A stretch of DNA of 64,000 bases from Oceanicoccus sagamiensis. Lineage in GTDB: Bacteria; Pseudomonadota; Gammaproteobacteria; Pseudomonadales; Dasaniaceae. Shown here piece after piece: positions 34,940-44,820 of this stretch. The notes beneath the pieces are model-generated. The model made no database searches and was not told the origin of the DNA. It saw only the letters and a list, made by a program, of their open reading frames with translations. Every line of letters starts with the position of its first letter. Position 1 is the stretch's first letter. Location: NCBI RefSeq assembly GCF_002117105.1, contig NZ_CP019343.1, positions 3,720,001 to 3,784,000 of the forward strand, in the 5' to 3' direction. Position numbers and translations under genes: made by a program.

Positions 34940-36124
34940 ATGAATATTCCAGCTTTGCTCAACTCCTCTCTCTCCGGTTTACTCTTTCCACCCATGCCCG
35001 CTGGTAAAGCCGCAGCTACTGATGACAAGCTGCCGGCAGGGTCGTTACAGAACGATGTGATTGCGCTCTCAGCTACCGGTCAGGGCTTACTAAACAGTGA
35101 GCAGCAGGCAAAAAAAGTTGCACCAGCCTATCAGTTGGTTGCCGTTAATGAACGGCCGACACCGCAACAAAGTGCTGATGTCATCTTGGGTTTTATGACC
35201 GATCGGCTACAAGCTATGGCCGATGAAGGTGCTGAGCCCGCCTTATTGGAGAGTGCCTTTCAGCAGGCCGCTAAAGGCTTCCAGCAGGGGCTGGCAGAGG
35301 CTAAGGATATTCTCCAGGGTTTGCAGGCCATGGATCAAGACATCGCTGCGGGTATTGATACCACGGAGCAGTTGGTGAGCGATGGTCTGGAGCAGCTAAA
35401 GCAGCAACTATTGGGTAGTGATGCAAGCCCTAAAGAGACACCCGCTGAAGTGATTTCCACGAGCCGTAAGGTAGTTGCGGCTTATCGTGAGCAAAGCACT
35501 ATTAGCAGTAGTCGCTATAGTCAATCTGGTATTGATGGCTCTTCATCGCTGCGAGGCACAGCGGCGGCTTATGCGGATAGCTATCGCCGCAATGACTCCG
35601 TTGAGCTGAGCCTGAAAACTCAGGATGGTGATCTGGTGACACTGAGTTTTAGTTCTGCGCTGGCATCCGATAGCTCTGCTGCGGCTGTTGGGCGGGGCGG
35701 GCAGGCCGCTTTAGCCTACGAGCGTAATAGCAGCTTCTCTTCCAGCTTTAATCTGTCAGTACAAGGCGAATTGGATGCGGGTGAAAGGAAGGCCTTAAAT
35801 GGGCTATTGGAGCAGGTCTCGGCCTTATCGGATGAGTTTTTTAATGGTGACTTCGACAGAGCCTTTGCGATGGCAATGGATTTTGAGATGGATAGCAGTG
35901 AGTTTTCAGCGATGTCGCTGGATATTGGCCGTAGCACCAGTGCTGCCATGGTTGAGAGCTATACGGCAAGTGTTGGTGCCGATGCTGCCGTTGCCGGTTT
36001 AACTGGGTTGTCAGACAATGTCGAGCAGTTGCTGGCAATGCTGGAGAATGCCAGTAATTTTGCTGACCCTAAGCTATTGCTAATGGATTTAATCGCCAAT
36101 GAAATGGCCCAGCAGTTACTGTAA
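34940..36124 (+). CDS. DUF5610-like domain protein of unknown function
   Basis: This 394-residue soluble protein has an N-terminal region (about 70-150) that looks like DUF5610: ADVILGFMTDRLQAM, LESAFQQAAKGFQQGLAEAKD, and a helix ending GLEQLKQQLLG. A second region (about 230-390) has strands such as SVELSLKTQDGDLVTLSFS and an amphipathic helical segment. It is Ser/Ala/Gln-rich with no signal peptide or transmembrane helix. I start at ATG 34940 because the sequence upstream of it reads like noncoding DNA. The function is unknown, and I infer none from the neighbours. Confidence 0.75.
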   Translation: MNIPALLNSSLSGLLFPPMPAGKAAATDDKLPAGSLQNDVIALSATGQGLLNSEQQAKKVAPAYQLVAVNERPTPQQSADVILGFMTDRLQAMADEGAEPALLESAFQQAAKGFQQGLAEAKDILQGLQAMDQDIAAGIDTTEQLVSDGLEQLKQQLLGSDASPKETPAEVISTSRKVVAAYREQSTISSSRYSQSGIDGSSSLRGTAAAYADSYRRNDSVELSLKTQDGDLVTLSFSSALASDSSAAAVGRGGQAALAYERNSSFSSSFNLSVQGELDAGERKALNGLLEQVSALSDEFFNGDFDRAFAMAMDFEMDSSEFSAMSLDIGRSTSAAMVESYTASVGADAAVAGLTGLSDNVEQLLAMLENASNFADPKLLLMDLIANEMAQQLL

Positions 36125-36154
36125 AATACGCGCTTTTATTACTATGTCTTGTTT

Positions 36155-36388
36155 ATGAAAGAACTGATTTTATACAGTACCGTTGGCTGTCATCTCTGTG
36201 AGCTGGCGCTGGAACTGATAGAGCCCTTGCTAGATGCCCAGACCGTTATTGTCGAAGTGGATATCAGTGATGCAGACGAATTGATGGAGCGCTACGGTAT
36301 CCGTATCCCTGTGGTAGCCCGCGCTGATAATGGCGCTGAAATCGGTTGGCCCTTTGATCAGCAACAGTTTCTGGCGTTTCTTGCCTAA
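36155..36388 (+). CDS. Glutaredoxin-like (DUF836) protein
   Basis: This 77-residue thioredoxin-fold protein of the glutaredoxin-like DUF836 type starts KELILYSTVGCHLCELALELI, with the CHLC redox motif, and has a cis-Pro-like RIPVVARAD turn. It may act in thiol-disulfide exchange. ATG 36155 is preferred over the in-frame TTG at 36149. Its last four bases overlap the convergent tatD gene end. Confidence 0.8.
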   Translation: MKELILYSTVGCHLCELALELIEPLLDAQTVIVEVDISDADELMERYGIRIPVVARADNGAEIGWPFDQQQFLAFLA

Positions 36389-37188
36389 TCGTTTAAAGCA
36401 AAAAAACGGATCGCATTGTTGCTGGTAGCCTGGGCAATCTGCTCCAGGCTTTCCCTGCGGTGCCTGCTGATTTCCTGTAGCACATAGGGCAGGGTGCAGG
36501 GTTCATTGCGGCGACTGGAGGCCAGCTTGGGTTTGGGTTTTACTCTGGGTATAAGATAGGGGGCATCCGTCTCGATCATCAGCCGATTTAACGGGATATC
36601 TCCCACAAAGTTATGCAGATGGTGGCCCCGCCGCTCATCGCAAATCCAGCCGGTAATGCCGATATAAAGGTCTAAATCCAGATAGCGAAAAGCTTCGCGT
36701 TTATCCCCGGTAAAGCAATGAATCACTGCGGCTGGGATTTGATCCCGATAGCTGGCAATAATTTCCCATTGCTCTTTATGGGCATCGCGCTCATGCAAAA
36801 ACAGAGGTAGCTGCTGCTCAATGGCTATTTCAATCTGTTGCTCAAAGGCCGCTATCTGCTGCTCTTTACTGGAAAACATACGGTTAAAATCCAGCCCGCA
36901 TTCCCCGATCGCTTTGACGCTGGGATGTTGGCTAAGGGCCAGAATATCGGGCCGGGAGCTACTGCTAAAGTCCTTGGCATCGTGGGGATGGATACCGGCG
37001 GTGGCATAGAGCAGGCCGGGGTATTGCTCTGCCAGTTGGGTTGCTTCAGCGCTGCTTTTGACGCAGGTGCCAGTGATGACGATATGCTGAACCCCCTGTT
37101 CCGAGGCCCGTTGCAGCACCTCCTCCAGATCGTCTCTAAAGGCCTTGTTGGTGAGGTTGGCGCCAATATCTATCAACGGTAATTGCAT
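36385..37188 (-). CDS. tatD: TatD family metal-dependent deoxyribonuclease
   Basis: This 267-residue TIM-barrel hydrolase is very like E. coli TatD proper. It opens LPLIDIGANLTNKAF, the TatD form that lacks the HxH of other family members, then has TAGIHPHDA, IGECGLDFNRMFS, VIHCFTGDKRE, GITGWICDERRG and LMIETDAPYLIPR. These contain the metal-binding His, Glu and Asp residues. It likely works as a 3'-5' exonuclease/hydrolase. No tatABC genes are beside it, although the window encodes a Tat substrate at 18956. It overlaps the glutaredoxin-like gene by four bases. Confidence 0.93.
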   Translation of the reverse strand: MQLPLIDIGANLTNKAFRDDLEEVLQRASEQGVQHIVITGTCVKSSAEATQLAEQYPGLLYATAGIHPHDAKDFSSSSRPDILALSQHPSVKAIGECGLDFNRMFSSKEQQIAAFEQQIEIAIEQQLPLFLHERDAHKEQWEIIASYRDQIPAAVIHCFTGDKREAFRYLDLDLYIGITGWICDERRGHHLHNFVGDIPLNRLMIETDAPYLIPRVKPKPKLASSRRNEPCTLPYVLQEISRHRRESLEQIAQATSNNAIRFFALND

Positions 37189-37444
37189 AAATTGTCCGGC
37201 TCAGTGGTGGCTATCGGGGCGCCAAGCTTATAGCGATTCAAGGTTTTGTGCCAGAGGCCGCTGTATTAAGCTAAGCCTTTGTTTATTATTGCTTTAATGC
37301 TCTGTTAATAGCGATGTATGTTTCTATTTATAAGCTACACTTAGTCAGATAGATGGCGTATACGTTTGATAAGAGGCAGGGTTGGCCTCTTTAGTGAGTG
37401 CCATGCTCTACGGAAGCATTCTAATTATCGATAGAGTTGTTTGT

Positions 37445-38377
37445 ATGGCCAGTATTCTTGATAGTGTCGATCAGCGTACCAAGCTGGTAGGTCAAAACCG
37501 TTTAGAGTTGTTGACCTTCCGTCTGCGTGGTTCCCAGCTGTTTGCTATTAATGTCTTTAAAGTGCAGGAAGTGCAGCAGCTGCCCAAGCTGAATATACTG
37601 CCCCAGAGTGACCCGGTCGTTGTCGGTGTAACCACGGTGCGCGGCTCCACTATTCCGGTGATCGATCTTAGCAGTGCCATTGGTCGCTCTCCTATCAGTC
37701 AGGATGAAAGTGCCAATATTATTGTCACGGAATATAACCGCTCTGTGCAGGCCTTTTTGGTGGGCGGTGTTGATCGCATTGTTAACCTTAACTGGGAAGA
37801 TATTTTACCGCCACCGGCCGCCTCAGGTCGCAGCCACTTTTTAACCGCTATTACCCGGCTGGAAGAAAAGATTGTTGAAATTATTGATGTTGAAAAGGTC
37901 CTGTCACAGGTGGTGCCTTTTGAATCCAATATCTCGGAAGATTTACTGGACAGTACGCTCTATGAGCATGCGCAGAATATGGAAGTGCTATTGGTTGATG
38001 ATTCTAATGTTGCCATCGAGCAAGCTAAAGGTGCACTGCAACAGCTAGGGCTAAAAGTGATTGTTGAAACCGATGGTATGAAAGCCTGGAACCGTTTGAA
38101 ATCCTGGCGTGATGAAGGCCTCGATGTACCAAACAAGTTATTGATGGTGATTACCGATGCCGAGATGCCAGAAATGGACGGCTATCGTCTAACCACAGAA
38201 ATTCGCAAAGACCCCGCCTTAAAAGATTTATTTGTTGTGCTGCATACCTCACTCAGCGGCAGCTTTAATAAAGCCATGGTCGAGAAGGTGGGCTGTGATG
38301 GTTTTCTGTCCAAGTTTCAGCCTGAGGCACTGGCAGAAGTGGTTCAAAACCGTATTCGTGATCGCATCAACTCCTAA
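37445..38377 (+). CDS. cheV: CheV: CheW-like domain fused to a receiver domain
   Basis: This 310-residue chemotaxis coupling protein has a CheW-like domain (about 20-165; LLTFRLRGSQLFAINVFKVQEV, RGSTIPVIDLS) and a receiver domain (about 180-305) with LLVDDSN, phospho-acceptor Asp in VITDAEMPEMDGY, and the LSGSFN and FLSKFQ segments. It links chemoreceptors to CheA and helps adaptation. ATG 37445 was chosen because the N-terminus MASILDSVDQRT matches CheV starts. No other chemotaxis genes are in the window, so the rest of the system lies elsewhere. Confidence 0.92.
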   Translation: MASILDSVDQRTKLVGQNRLELLTFRLRGSQLFAINVFKVQEVQQLPKLNILPQSDPVVVGVTTVRGSTIPVIDLSSAIGRSPISQDESANIIVTEYNRSVQAFLVGGVDRIVNLNWEDILPPPAASGRSHFLTAITRLEEKIVEIIDVEKVLSQVVPFESNISEDLLDSTLYEHAQNMEVLLVDDSNVAIEQAKGALQQLGLKVIVETDGMKAWNRLKSWRDEGLDVPNKLLMVITDAEMPEMDGYRLTTEIRKDPALKDLFVVLHTSLSGSFNKAMVEKVGCDGFLSKFQPEALAEVVQNRIRDRINS

Positions 38378-38389
38378 GCGTTATTCTTT

Positions 38390-39172
38390 ATGCAAGTAAG
38401 CTCGCTGGCTATTTACCCGGTTAAATCGATGGCGGGTATTGCCCTGTCTACTATGTCGATTGCCAGTTTGGGGCCGGCATGGGATCGCCGCTGGATGGTG
38501 GTTGATGACAGTGGTCAGTTTCTAACGCAGCGGCAATTAGCCAAAATGTGTTTGATCTCCGCCACAGTGGATGCTGGGCAGTTAACGCTGTCTTGTGAGG
38601 GGCAGACTGCGATAACCGTTGAACATACTCCCGTTAGGCAACGCTCGGTGGTGGTGTGGGCTGATACGGTTGAGGCAGAAGATTGTGGCGATAAAGTAGC
38701 TGATTGGTTGTCCATGGTTTTGCAGTGTTCTTGTCGGCTGGTTTTTATGCCAGAACATACTCAACGTTGGGTAGATACTGATTTCGCCAAGCAGCAAGAG
38801 ACTGTCAGTTTTGCCGATGGCTTCCCCTTTTTATTAATGTCAGCAGCCTCCCTGGAAAGTTTTAATCAGCACCTTGATCAGCCGGTTAGCAGTTACCGCT
38901 TTCGGCCCAATATTGTTGTGTCAGGTTGTGAGGCTTTTGCTGAAGATGGCTGGCAGCGGATTCGTATTGGGGAGATTGAATTTTCTGTCGTTAAACCCTG
39001 TTCACGCTGCGTCATTCCCTCTATTGACCCGGCTACCGGGCTTAAGCAGGTTGAGGTTTCTAAAGCGCTGGCAAGCCATCGTCGCCGGGATGGTGCAGTC
39101 TATTTTGGGCAGAATTTATTGCATCGTGGCCATGGTGAGATTGGTGTCGGGGATTCGGTTGAGGCGTTGTAG
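38390..39172 (+). CDS. MOSC domain protein (YcbX-like)
   Basis: This 260-residue protein has an N-terminal beta-barrel MOSC_N domain (VSSLAIYPVKSMAGIAL, then GPAWDRRWMVVDDSG) and a C-terminal MOSC domain with the conserved Cys in VVKPCSRCVIPSIDP, the residue that would bind molybdenum cofactor. YcbX-type proteins reduce N-hydroxylated compounds using Moco. It starts 12 bases after cheV and ends 9 bases before the convergent slt gene. Confidence 0.87.
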   Translation: MQVSSLAIYPVKSMAGIALSTMSIASLGPAWDRRWMVVDDSGQFLTQRQLAKMCLISATVDAGQLTLSCEGQTAITVEHTPVRQRSVVVWADTVEAEDCGDKVADWLSMVLQCSCRLVFMPEHTQRWVDTDFAKQQETVSFADGFPFLLMSAASLESFNQHLDQPVSSYRFRPNIVVSGCEAFAEDGWQRIRIGEIEFSVVKPCSRCVIPSIDPATGLKQVEVSKALASHRRRDGAVYFGQNLLHRGHGEIGVGDSVEAL

Positions 39173-39181
39173 CTTATCGGC

Positions 39182-41164
39182 TTAGCCAGATTTCTTAACC
39201 ACGATAAACAATTCCTGCTCGGCAATCAGTGGCGACTCTATGCCTAACCTGTGTCCATAAATAACAGAAAACGCTAACACATTCTGCACATAGTTGCGGG
39301 TTTCATGGAAGGGTAGTGTCTCTATCCAGATATCGTGGGGCAACGTTTCAGTCTGGTTTTTAAGCCATTTTCTAACGCGGTGGGGGCCAGCATTATACGC
39401 TGCCGTGGCTAAGATTCTATTGCCTTCAAAGTCATCCAGTAAATGTTTTAAATAATTACTGCCCAGAGTGATATTGTGTTCTGCGCGAAATAAATCCGTT
39501 TTTCTGTGCGGTACACCGATACGTTTGGCCACCTGTTTGGCGGTGGCAGGCCGCAGTTGCATTAACCCTCGGGCGCCGGCAGAAGAATAGGCGTCATGGG
39601 CAAAGGCGCTTTCCTGTCGTGCTATGGCATAGAGCCACTCGGGATTAATGGTAGTGAGTTTAGCCGAGTCGATCATATTGTTCTGATAGGCCAGCGGGAA
39701 ACGAACCGATAAGTCATTCCAGTGATTGGCTTTGATAGTGGTATTGATCGCTTGCTGATGCCAGCCCCATTGGTGGGCGATATTGGTGGCGGCCAGCAGC
39801 TGGTCCTGGTCGAAGGTCTGGGTAGCGGCATACCACTCTCGCCGAGCTGAGATCAATTCGCCCATTTGGTAAAACTGTTGCGCGCGAATGACTTCAGGGG
39901 CTTGATCTACCGGAAGTTGTAACGGACCAGACGGTAAGTCGCTATGATTAAAACCATAACGTTGTTGGATTAAGTCGGCGGCTAAAAAGCCATAGTAATT
40001 TCTCTCACCGGCTAACTGTTGCAGGATAAATTGACTGGCTTCATGATGCTTGTCTTGTAGTTGCCAGGTACGTGCCTGCCAGTATCGCCAGCGAGAGCTG
40101 GCACGAAGGTCTTCAGGCAGTAAGGTAATCCAGTGGTCGGCCTGGCTCCATTGCTGTTGTCTCAGGGCAATGCGAATACGCCATTCCATTAAATAGCTAT
40201 CTTCGGCATTGGGGTCGTGAGTAATCAGCCATTGCAGGGCATTGTCTTTACCAGAAGCGATAACTTGTCGAGCAATCTTATCTCGAATCGCGCTGTGCTG
40301 CTCAGCTGAAAAGTCTACGCTGCCACGATAATCAATCCAAAGGTCAGTGGCAAGGTGGCGATCTCTGGGGGCCAATCGTTTAAGGCCGTGGTAAATAATA
40401 TCCGTGTTATAGGGATTGGCCGGTTTAAAGTCGCTGGTCTTTTTTAGGCGAGTAGGAGAGCGATGAACGCTGATCAGTCGTCTTGTATAGGGTTTCAGTT
40501 CCGGGGACGCCCGCTTTGACAGATAGCGTGCCAATAGGGTGTTGTTATTGGCCAGTGCCAGATTAATCCGTTGCCAGGTGAGGGCGTCGGTGTTTAAACC
40601 GGCTTGCTGCCAGCGTTTAAAGACCGGGTCGCAGGCGTCGGGCTGCGATTTGCCGCTGACCCAAATGGCGGCGGTTTGGTTAAGTGCCAGTTGCTGGTGG
40701 CCGGTTTGATGCATAGCTTCGATATGCCAGCACTTCAATTCATTGTTGCTGACCTTGTGATCAAAATAACGAATATATTCCGGCCATTGTTTTTTCTGCG
40801 CCAGGGTTTTGAGCCAGCTTTTACGCAGCTGCTTGCCGCTAACGCTATTGCCGTGGTCAGTCAGGAACTGGTCTACTTCCTGATAGGGCAGTTTACGTAA
40901 ATCCCGTTTTAGTTGGGCTTGTAATAAATAGGGGTATAGCGGGTAGTCGGCCAGCGCTTTCAGACCTTTATCGGTACGGGTTTTATGACCTTTTTTAATT
41001 GCAGCCAGCGTTTGTTTGAATAATTGTTGTTGTGCTTGCTGATCCTGGGAGGACGAATTGGGTGAGCTGGCAAACAGAGTGGGCTTAAAGCCGAGTAGCA
41101 GAAGCAGGGTGATCATAGGGATCAACCCTTGGCTTATGGCTATCGGTGCTCTGGCTGCTGTCAT
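39182..41164 (-). CDS. slt: Soluble lytic murein transglycosylase
   Basis: This 660-residue periplasmic enzyme cleaves peptidoglycan glycan strands to form 1,6-anhydromuropeptides. It has a signal-peptide-like hydrophobic N-terminus (ISQGLIPMITLLLLLGFKPTLFASS), a long alpha-superhelical U and L domain, and a C-terminal SLT lysozyme-like domain. Catalytic E518 lies in AIARQESAFAHDAYS, followed by GARGLMQLRPATAKQVA. Length and order match Slt70. It is divergent from the ABC-F gene, with 417 bases between them. Confidence 0.93.
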   Translation of the reverse strand: MTAARAPIAISQGLIPMITLLLLLGFKPTLFASSPNSSSQDQQAQQQLFKQTLAAIKKGHKTRTDKGLKALADYPLYPYLLQAQLKRDLRKLPYQEVDQFLTDHGNSVSGKQLRKSWLKTLAQKKQWPEYIRYFDHKVSNNELKCWHIEAMHQTGHQQLALNQTAAIWVSGKSQPDACDPVFKRWQQAGLNTDALTWQRINLALANNNTLLARYLSKRASPELKPYTRRLISVHRSPTRLKKTSDFKPANPYNTDIIYHGLKRLAPRDRHLATDLWIDYRGSVDFSAEQHSAIRDKIARQVIASGKDNALQWLITHDPNAEDSYLMEWRIRIALRQQQWSQADHWITLLPEDLRASSRWRYWQARTWQLQDKHHEASQFILQQLAGERNYYGFLAADLIQQRYGFNHSDLPSGPLQLPVDQAPEVIRAQQFYQMGELISARREWYAATQTFDQDQLLAATNIAHQWGWHQQAINTTIKANHWNDLSVRFPLAYQNNMIDSAKLTTINPEWLYAIARQESAFAHDAYSSAGARGLMQLRPATAKQVAKRIGVPHRKTDLFRAEHNITLGSNYLKHLLDDFEGNRILATAAYNAGPHRVRKWLKNQTETLPHDIWIETLPFHETRNYVQNVLAFSVIYGHRLGIESPLIAEQELFIVVKKSG

Positions 41165-41581
41165 GGTGTCGAGTCTATCATAGTCAAAGGATACTGTTAT
41201 CCGGCTTTGTACACTACCGCCATTTGTCCATACAGTGATAAACTGCGCGGCTTTATAACAACGGCTCCTGATTAAGTATAGCCAGCTATTAGCTTTCCCG
41301 TTAATCCAAATAGTAACCTACTGAGTGGCTGCGTTGGACAGCAGTGAGCTTAATCAGTTCTGTATAAATAATAAGCGGTTGTTAGTTTATTGTAGTCCCT
41401 TTGCTGGCGTGAAGCAGTGCTTGTAGTGATAACTGGCTCACAGTTCTTTGCAGCCATTTTTTTTAAGCCCTTGTCTGGTTATATGGCTGGCCATTGTATA
41501 CAGCAATCGATGCTAAGGGGGCGACTAACGTATTAATCCTGTGGCGTTGTGCAGCGCTACAGATCGACAGGAAATTATTCA
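41165..41581. other. 417-bp gap between slt and the ABC-F gene
   Basis: This stretch separates two divergent genes and should hold both promoters. I see no tRNA, coding sequence, strong hairpin or SOS-type box in it. It is AT-rich in parts (for example TGTATAAATAATAAG near 41360), which is compatible with promoter elements, but I could not fix a -35/-10 pair with confidence. Confidence 0.5.
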
Positions 41582-43483
41582 ATGCCGTTACTACGTGTTA
41601 ATGACCTCGGTTTGGCCTACGGTCATCATGTGTTATTGGAAGAGGCCAATGTCCAGCTATTTAAGGGTGACCGTATCTGTCTGGTTGGGCGCAATGGTGC
41701 CGGTAAATCTACCCTGATGAAATTGGTTGAAGGGGTGATCAAGCCCGATAGTGGCAGTATCTGGAAGCGACCCTCAGTGCGTATATCAAGGCTTGAGCAG
41801 GAACTGCCAAAGGCTGATAGCCAAACCGTTATGCAAGTCGTGTCCTCCGGTTTGCAAGAGATTGGCGATCTGATCACCGAATATGACCAGCTGATCAGTC
41901 AGCAACTGGACGATGCTGGCTTAAAAAAACTGGAGCAGCTACAGCACCAGATAGAGGCGAAAGACGGCTGGAGTTACCAGCAGCGCATTGACGAGGTGTT
42001 AAGCCGCTTGGCTTTGCCTGCAGATAAGGTAATGTCAACGCTATCCGGGGGTTGGCGACGGCGGGTAGCCCTGGCCAAAGTACTGGTTACGGCGCCGGAC
42101 TTGCTGCTACTTGATGAGCCAACCAACCATCTGGATATTGAAACTATTGAGTGGCTGGAAAAGCAGTTACTGGATTTTAAAGGGGCAGTGTTATTTATTA
42201 CTCACGATAGGGCTCTGGTTCGTCGTTTGGCCACCAAGATTATTGAGCTTGACCGTGGCCACCTGCGTTTGTATCAGTGTGGTTATGATAACTATTTGGA
42301 AGAGCGCGCCCACTTATTGGCTGTTGAAGAGCAGCAAAACGCGCTATTTGACAAGAAGCTGGCCCAGGAAGAGGTTTGGATAAGGCAGGGTATCAAAGCC
42401 CGTAGAACCCGTAATGAGGGCCGTGTCAGGGCACTCAAAAAACTTAGGGAAGAGCGTTCACAGCGCCGCAATGTTCAGGGCTCTGCCAAAATCGCCGTAG
42501 AGGCCGCCAGTAAATCCGGTAAGTTAGTGGCCGAGGCCAACCAGATTAGTCATGAGTTTGATGGCAATATACTGATCAAAGATTTGAGTTTTAATATTAT
42601 CCGCGGCGATAAAATTGGTTTGCTTGGCCCGAACGGGGTGGGTAAAACCACGTTGTTAAAAATTATTTTGGGCGAGTTGGCGCCAAGCAGTGGTACCGTA
42701 AAACTGGGTAGCAAGCTGGATGTGGCTTACTACGATCAGATGCGAGATCAGCTCGACGATGAAAAAACCATTGTTGATATTGTGGGTCAGGGTCGTGAAA
42801 GTATTGAGATTAATGGTAAATCCAGGCATATCCTTAGCTACCTGTCAGACTTTTTGTTTTCACCAGAGCGGTCCAGAACCCCTTTAAAAGCACTCTCCGG
42901 TGGCGAGCGTAACCGGGTTCAGCTGGCGGTATTATTTAGTATGCCGGCGAATATTTTAGTATTGGATGAGCCAACCAATGACCTGGATGTTGAGACATTG
43001 GAGTTATTAGAGGCGGTTTTGGTGGAGTTTGAAGGCACTATGCTGCTGGTTAGCCACGACCGGGACTTTATGGACAATGTGGTCACTGGCACGCTGGCCT
43101 TTGAGGGCAATGGCATTGTGCGTGAGTATGTGGGTGGCTATCAGGATTGGTTGCGTCAGGGGGGCCGCTTTGCAACGGTTGAGACCACTGCCAATAAGCC
43201 TGCGGAGTTTATTGAGACTCAGACTGAAACAGTGAACGAAGCAACGGTGGTGAAAAAAACCGCTAAAAAGCTAAGTTATAAAGACCAGCGTGAACTGGAA
43301 TTATTGCCGGCAAAAATTGAGGGTCTTGAGCAGCAGCAAGAACAGCTAAGCGCAGAGACGACGGCGGCGGATTTTTACCAGCAGGAGCACAGTGTGGTAA
43401 CGGCAAAGCTTGAAGAGCTGGCCTCGGTCACTACAAGCCTGGAAAGCTGTTACGATCGCTGGGTAGAGCTGTCCGAGGACTAG
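41582..43483 (+). CDS. uup: ABC-F family ATPase (Uup-like)
   Basis: This 633-residue protein has two ABC ATPase domains and no membrane part. The first has Walker A GRNGAGKST, signature LSGGWRRR and Walker B LLLLDEPTNHLD. The second has GPNGVGKTT, LSGGERNR and LVLDEPTNDLD. A linker (about 250-320) lies between, and a coiled-coil C-terminus of Uup type (about 560-633, rich in Gln/Glu, ending CYDRWVELSE). ABC-F proteins act on ribosomes or in DNA integrity. I start at ATG 41582 after an AGGAAA ribosome site rather than at the upstream in-frame alternative. Confidence 0.9.
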   Translation: MPLLRVNDLGLAYGHHVLLEEANVQLFKGDRICLVGRNGAGKSTLMKLVEGVIKPDSGSIWKRPSVRISRLEQELPKADSQTVMQVVSSGLQEIGDLITEYDQLISQQLDDAGLKKLEQLQHQIEAKDGWSYQQRIDEVLSRLALPADKVMSTLSGGWRRRVALAKVLVTAPDLLLLDEPTNHLDIETIEWLEKQLLDFKGAVLFITHDRALVRRLATKIIELDRGHLRLYQCGYDNYLEERAHLLAVEEQQNALFDKKLAQEEVWIRQGIKARRTRNEGRVRALKKLREERSQRRNVQGSAKIAVEAASKSGKLVAEANQISHEFDGNILIKDLSFNIIRGDKIGLLGPNGVGKTTLLKIILGELAPSSGTVKLGSKLDVAYYDQMRDQLDDEKTIVDIVGQGRESIEINGKSRHILSYLSDFLFSPERSRTPLKALSGGERNRVQLAVLFSMPANILVLDEPTNDLDVETLELLEAVLVEFEGTMLLVSHDRDFMDNVVTGTLAFEGNGIVREYVGGYQDWLRQGGRFATVETTANKPAEFIETQTETVNEATVVKKTAKKLSYKDQRELELLPAKIEGLEQQQEQLSAETTAADFYQQEHSVVTAKLEELASVTTSLESCYDRWVELSED

Positions 43484-43485
43484 CG

Positions 43486-43923
43486 CTATTTGTCGCCGAC
43501 ACGCACCGCCAATACATCACAGGTAGCGCCGTGTAAAACGCCGTTGGCGGTAGAACCTAATAACAGGGCAATACCGTGGCGGCCGTGACTGCCAAGTACC
43601 ACCAGATCGGCATTAAGCTCTTCTGCTAATGAATGAATTTCATTTTCGGCCCGGCCAATAATAATATGCTGGTTATCGGCTGCTACGGCGTATTGACTGG
43701 CAAATTCAGCCATTTGAGCTTCGGCCTGTTTTTGGATTTCATCCTGAATACCGGAAAAATCCATCGGGATATCGCCGCCATAGGCAAAGCTCAGTGGCTC
43801 GATAACGTGAATCATATGCAGCACAGCATTTTCAGCGCTGGCAATGGTGCTGGCTTTGGCAGCTACTTGCTCACCTTCATCGGATAAGTCAGTAGCGAGT
43901 AGGATGGTTTGATAGTTGCTCAT
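43486..43923 (-). CDS. Universal stress protein (UspA family)
   Basis: This 145-residue USP domain starts YQTILLATDLSDEGEQV and ends with the ATP-binding type loop VLGSHGRHGIALLLGSTANGVL, which matches the G-x2-G-x9-G-S pattern of ATP-binding USPs. It probably helps survival under stress. It follows an AAGGAG ribosome site. It is convergent with the ABC-F gene, with only two bases between their stops. Confidence 0.9.
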   Translation of the reverse strand: MSNYQTILLATDLSDEGEQVAAKASTIASAENAVLHMIHVIEPLSFAYGGDIPMDFSGIQDEIQKQAEAQMAEFASQYAVAADNQHIIIGRAENEIHSLAEELNADLVVLGSHGRHGIALLLGSTANGVLHGATCDVLAVRVGDK

Positions 43924-44045
43924 GGCCGGCTCCTTGATCGGTTGTGCAGTGAGGTTGTAGCCTAATTAACGTATAAATTGTGTCTTAAGTCTACTGATAC
44001 AGGTCAATTAATTGTTGCTGGCTGCTTAGTGGAAGGAGAGAAAGA

Positions 44046-44537
44046 TTGAGTTATCTAGTGATTGCGCTGGTTGTGGTAATGGTGATTTCACCCATTTTCT
44101 GGATTATGCCCAGCCCAAAACAAAAGCGTCAAATGCAGCTGCGCCAGCGGGCCATGAGTGTGGGCTTTCTGGTTAAGTTGGCGGATATGCCACAAACTCA
44201 TCGCGCCCAGGTTCGCAAGGAAAAGCCGGAACAGGGGGTTGTTTATCGCTTACCCTGGGAGGTAAAAAGAAAACACCCTGAAGGTGTTGATTGTTTATTG
44301 ATGCGCAATCCCTCAGAAGAGGCTGGGCCAGCTTTAACGGGCTTTGCAGAGCAACTACAACAGCAAATGCGGGCCTGTCTGGATGATCTTCCTGACTCCG
44401 TGCAGGCATTGGAATACGCCCAGCCAGGCTTTGCTATCTACTGGCGAGAGCAGGGCAATGCTGAACTGATTGATAGCCTGTACCAGCGCTTAAGCCAGTT
44501 GCGTAAACAGGTGTTAAAGCTGGAATCGAGCATTTAA
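44046..44537 (+). CDS. Membrane-anchored protein of unknown function
   Basis: This 163-residue protein has one N-terminal transmembrane helix (about 3-21, YLVIALVVVMVISPIFWIM) and a basic soluble domain with a charged C-terminal helix (ELIDSLYQRLSQLRKQVLKLESS). It starts with TTG 44046, supported by a GGAGAG ribosome site a few bases upstream. I do not recognise the family. It sits before the DUF1653-topA block and may be part of that conserved neighbourhood. Confidence 0.7.
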   Translation: MSYLVIALVVVMVISPIFWIMPSPKQKRQMQLRQRAMSVGFLVKLADMPQTHRAQVRKEKPEQGVVYRLPWEVKRKHPEGVDCLLMRNPSEEAGPALTGFAEQLQQQMRACLDDLPDSVQALEYAQPGFAIYWREQGNAELIDSLYQRLSQLRKQVLKLESSI

Positions 44538-44604
44538 CACTTTTGACCTTATTTTTTATCGTTTCTATATATAGAAGCAGTATTTTCTACCACAGGATAT
44601 CCCT

Positions 44605-44820
44605 ATGACTGAACTCGCAAATGGCCTATACCGCCACTATAAAGGCAATGATTATCAGGTAATCGGAGTGGCTGGTCACACTGAGACAGAAGAGCGCCTG
44701 GTGGTCTATAAAGCCCTGTATGGCGACATGGGTTTATGGGTCAGGCCGCTTAGTATGTTTATTGAACAGGTCGAGGTGGATGGTGTGCTCAAGCCCCGAT
44801 TTGAGTTTATTCACGAATAA
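44605..44820 (+). CDS. DUF1653 family small protein
   Basis: This 71-residue protein has the DUF1653 pattern: GLYRHYKGNDYQVIG, a middle VVYKALYG, and GLWVRPLSMFIEQVEVDG. It is a small beta-rich fold, function unknown. The gene lies upstream of topA, as I recall for its Pseudomonas counterpart. The TAA is followed by a T-rich stretch at 44821-44827. Confidence 0.85.
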   Translation: MTELANGLYRHYKGNDYQVIGVAGHTETEERLVVYKALYGDMGLWVRPLSMFIEQVEVDGVLKPRFEFIHE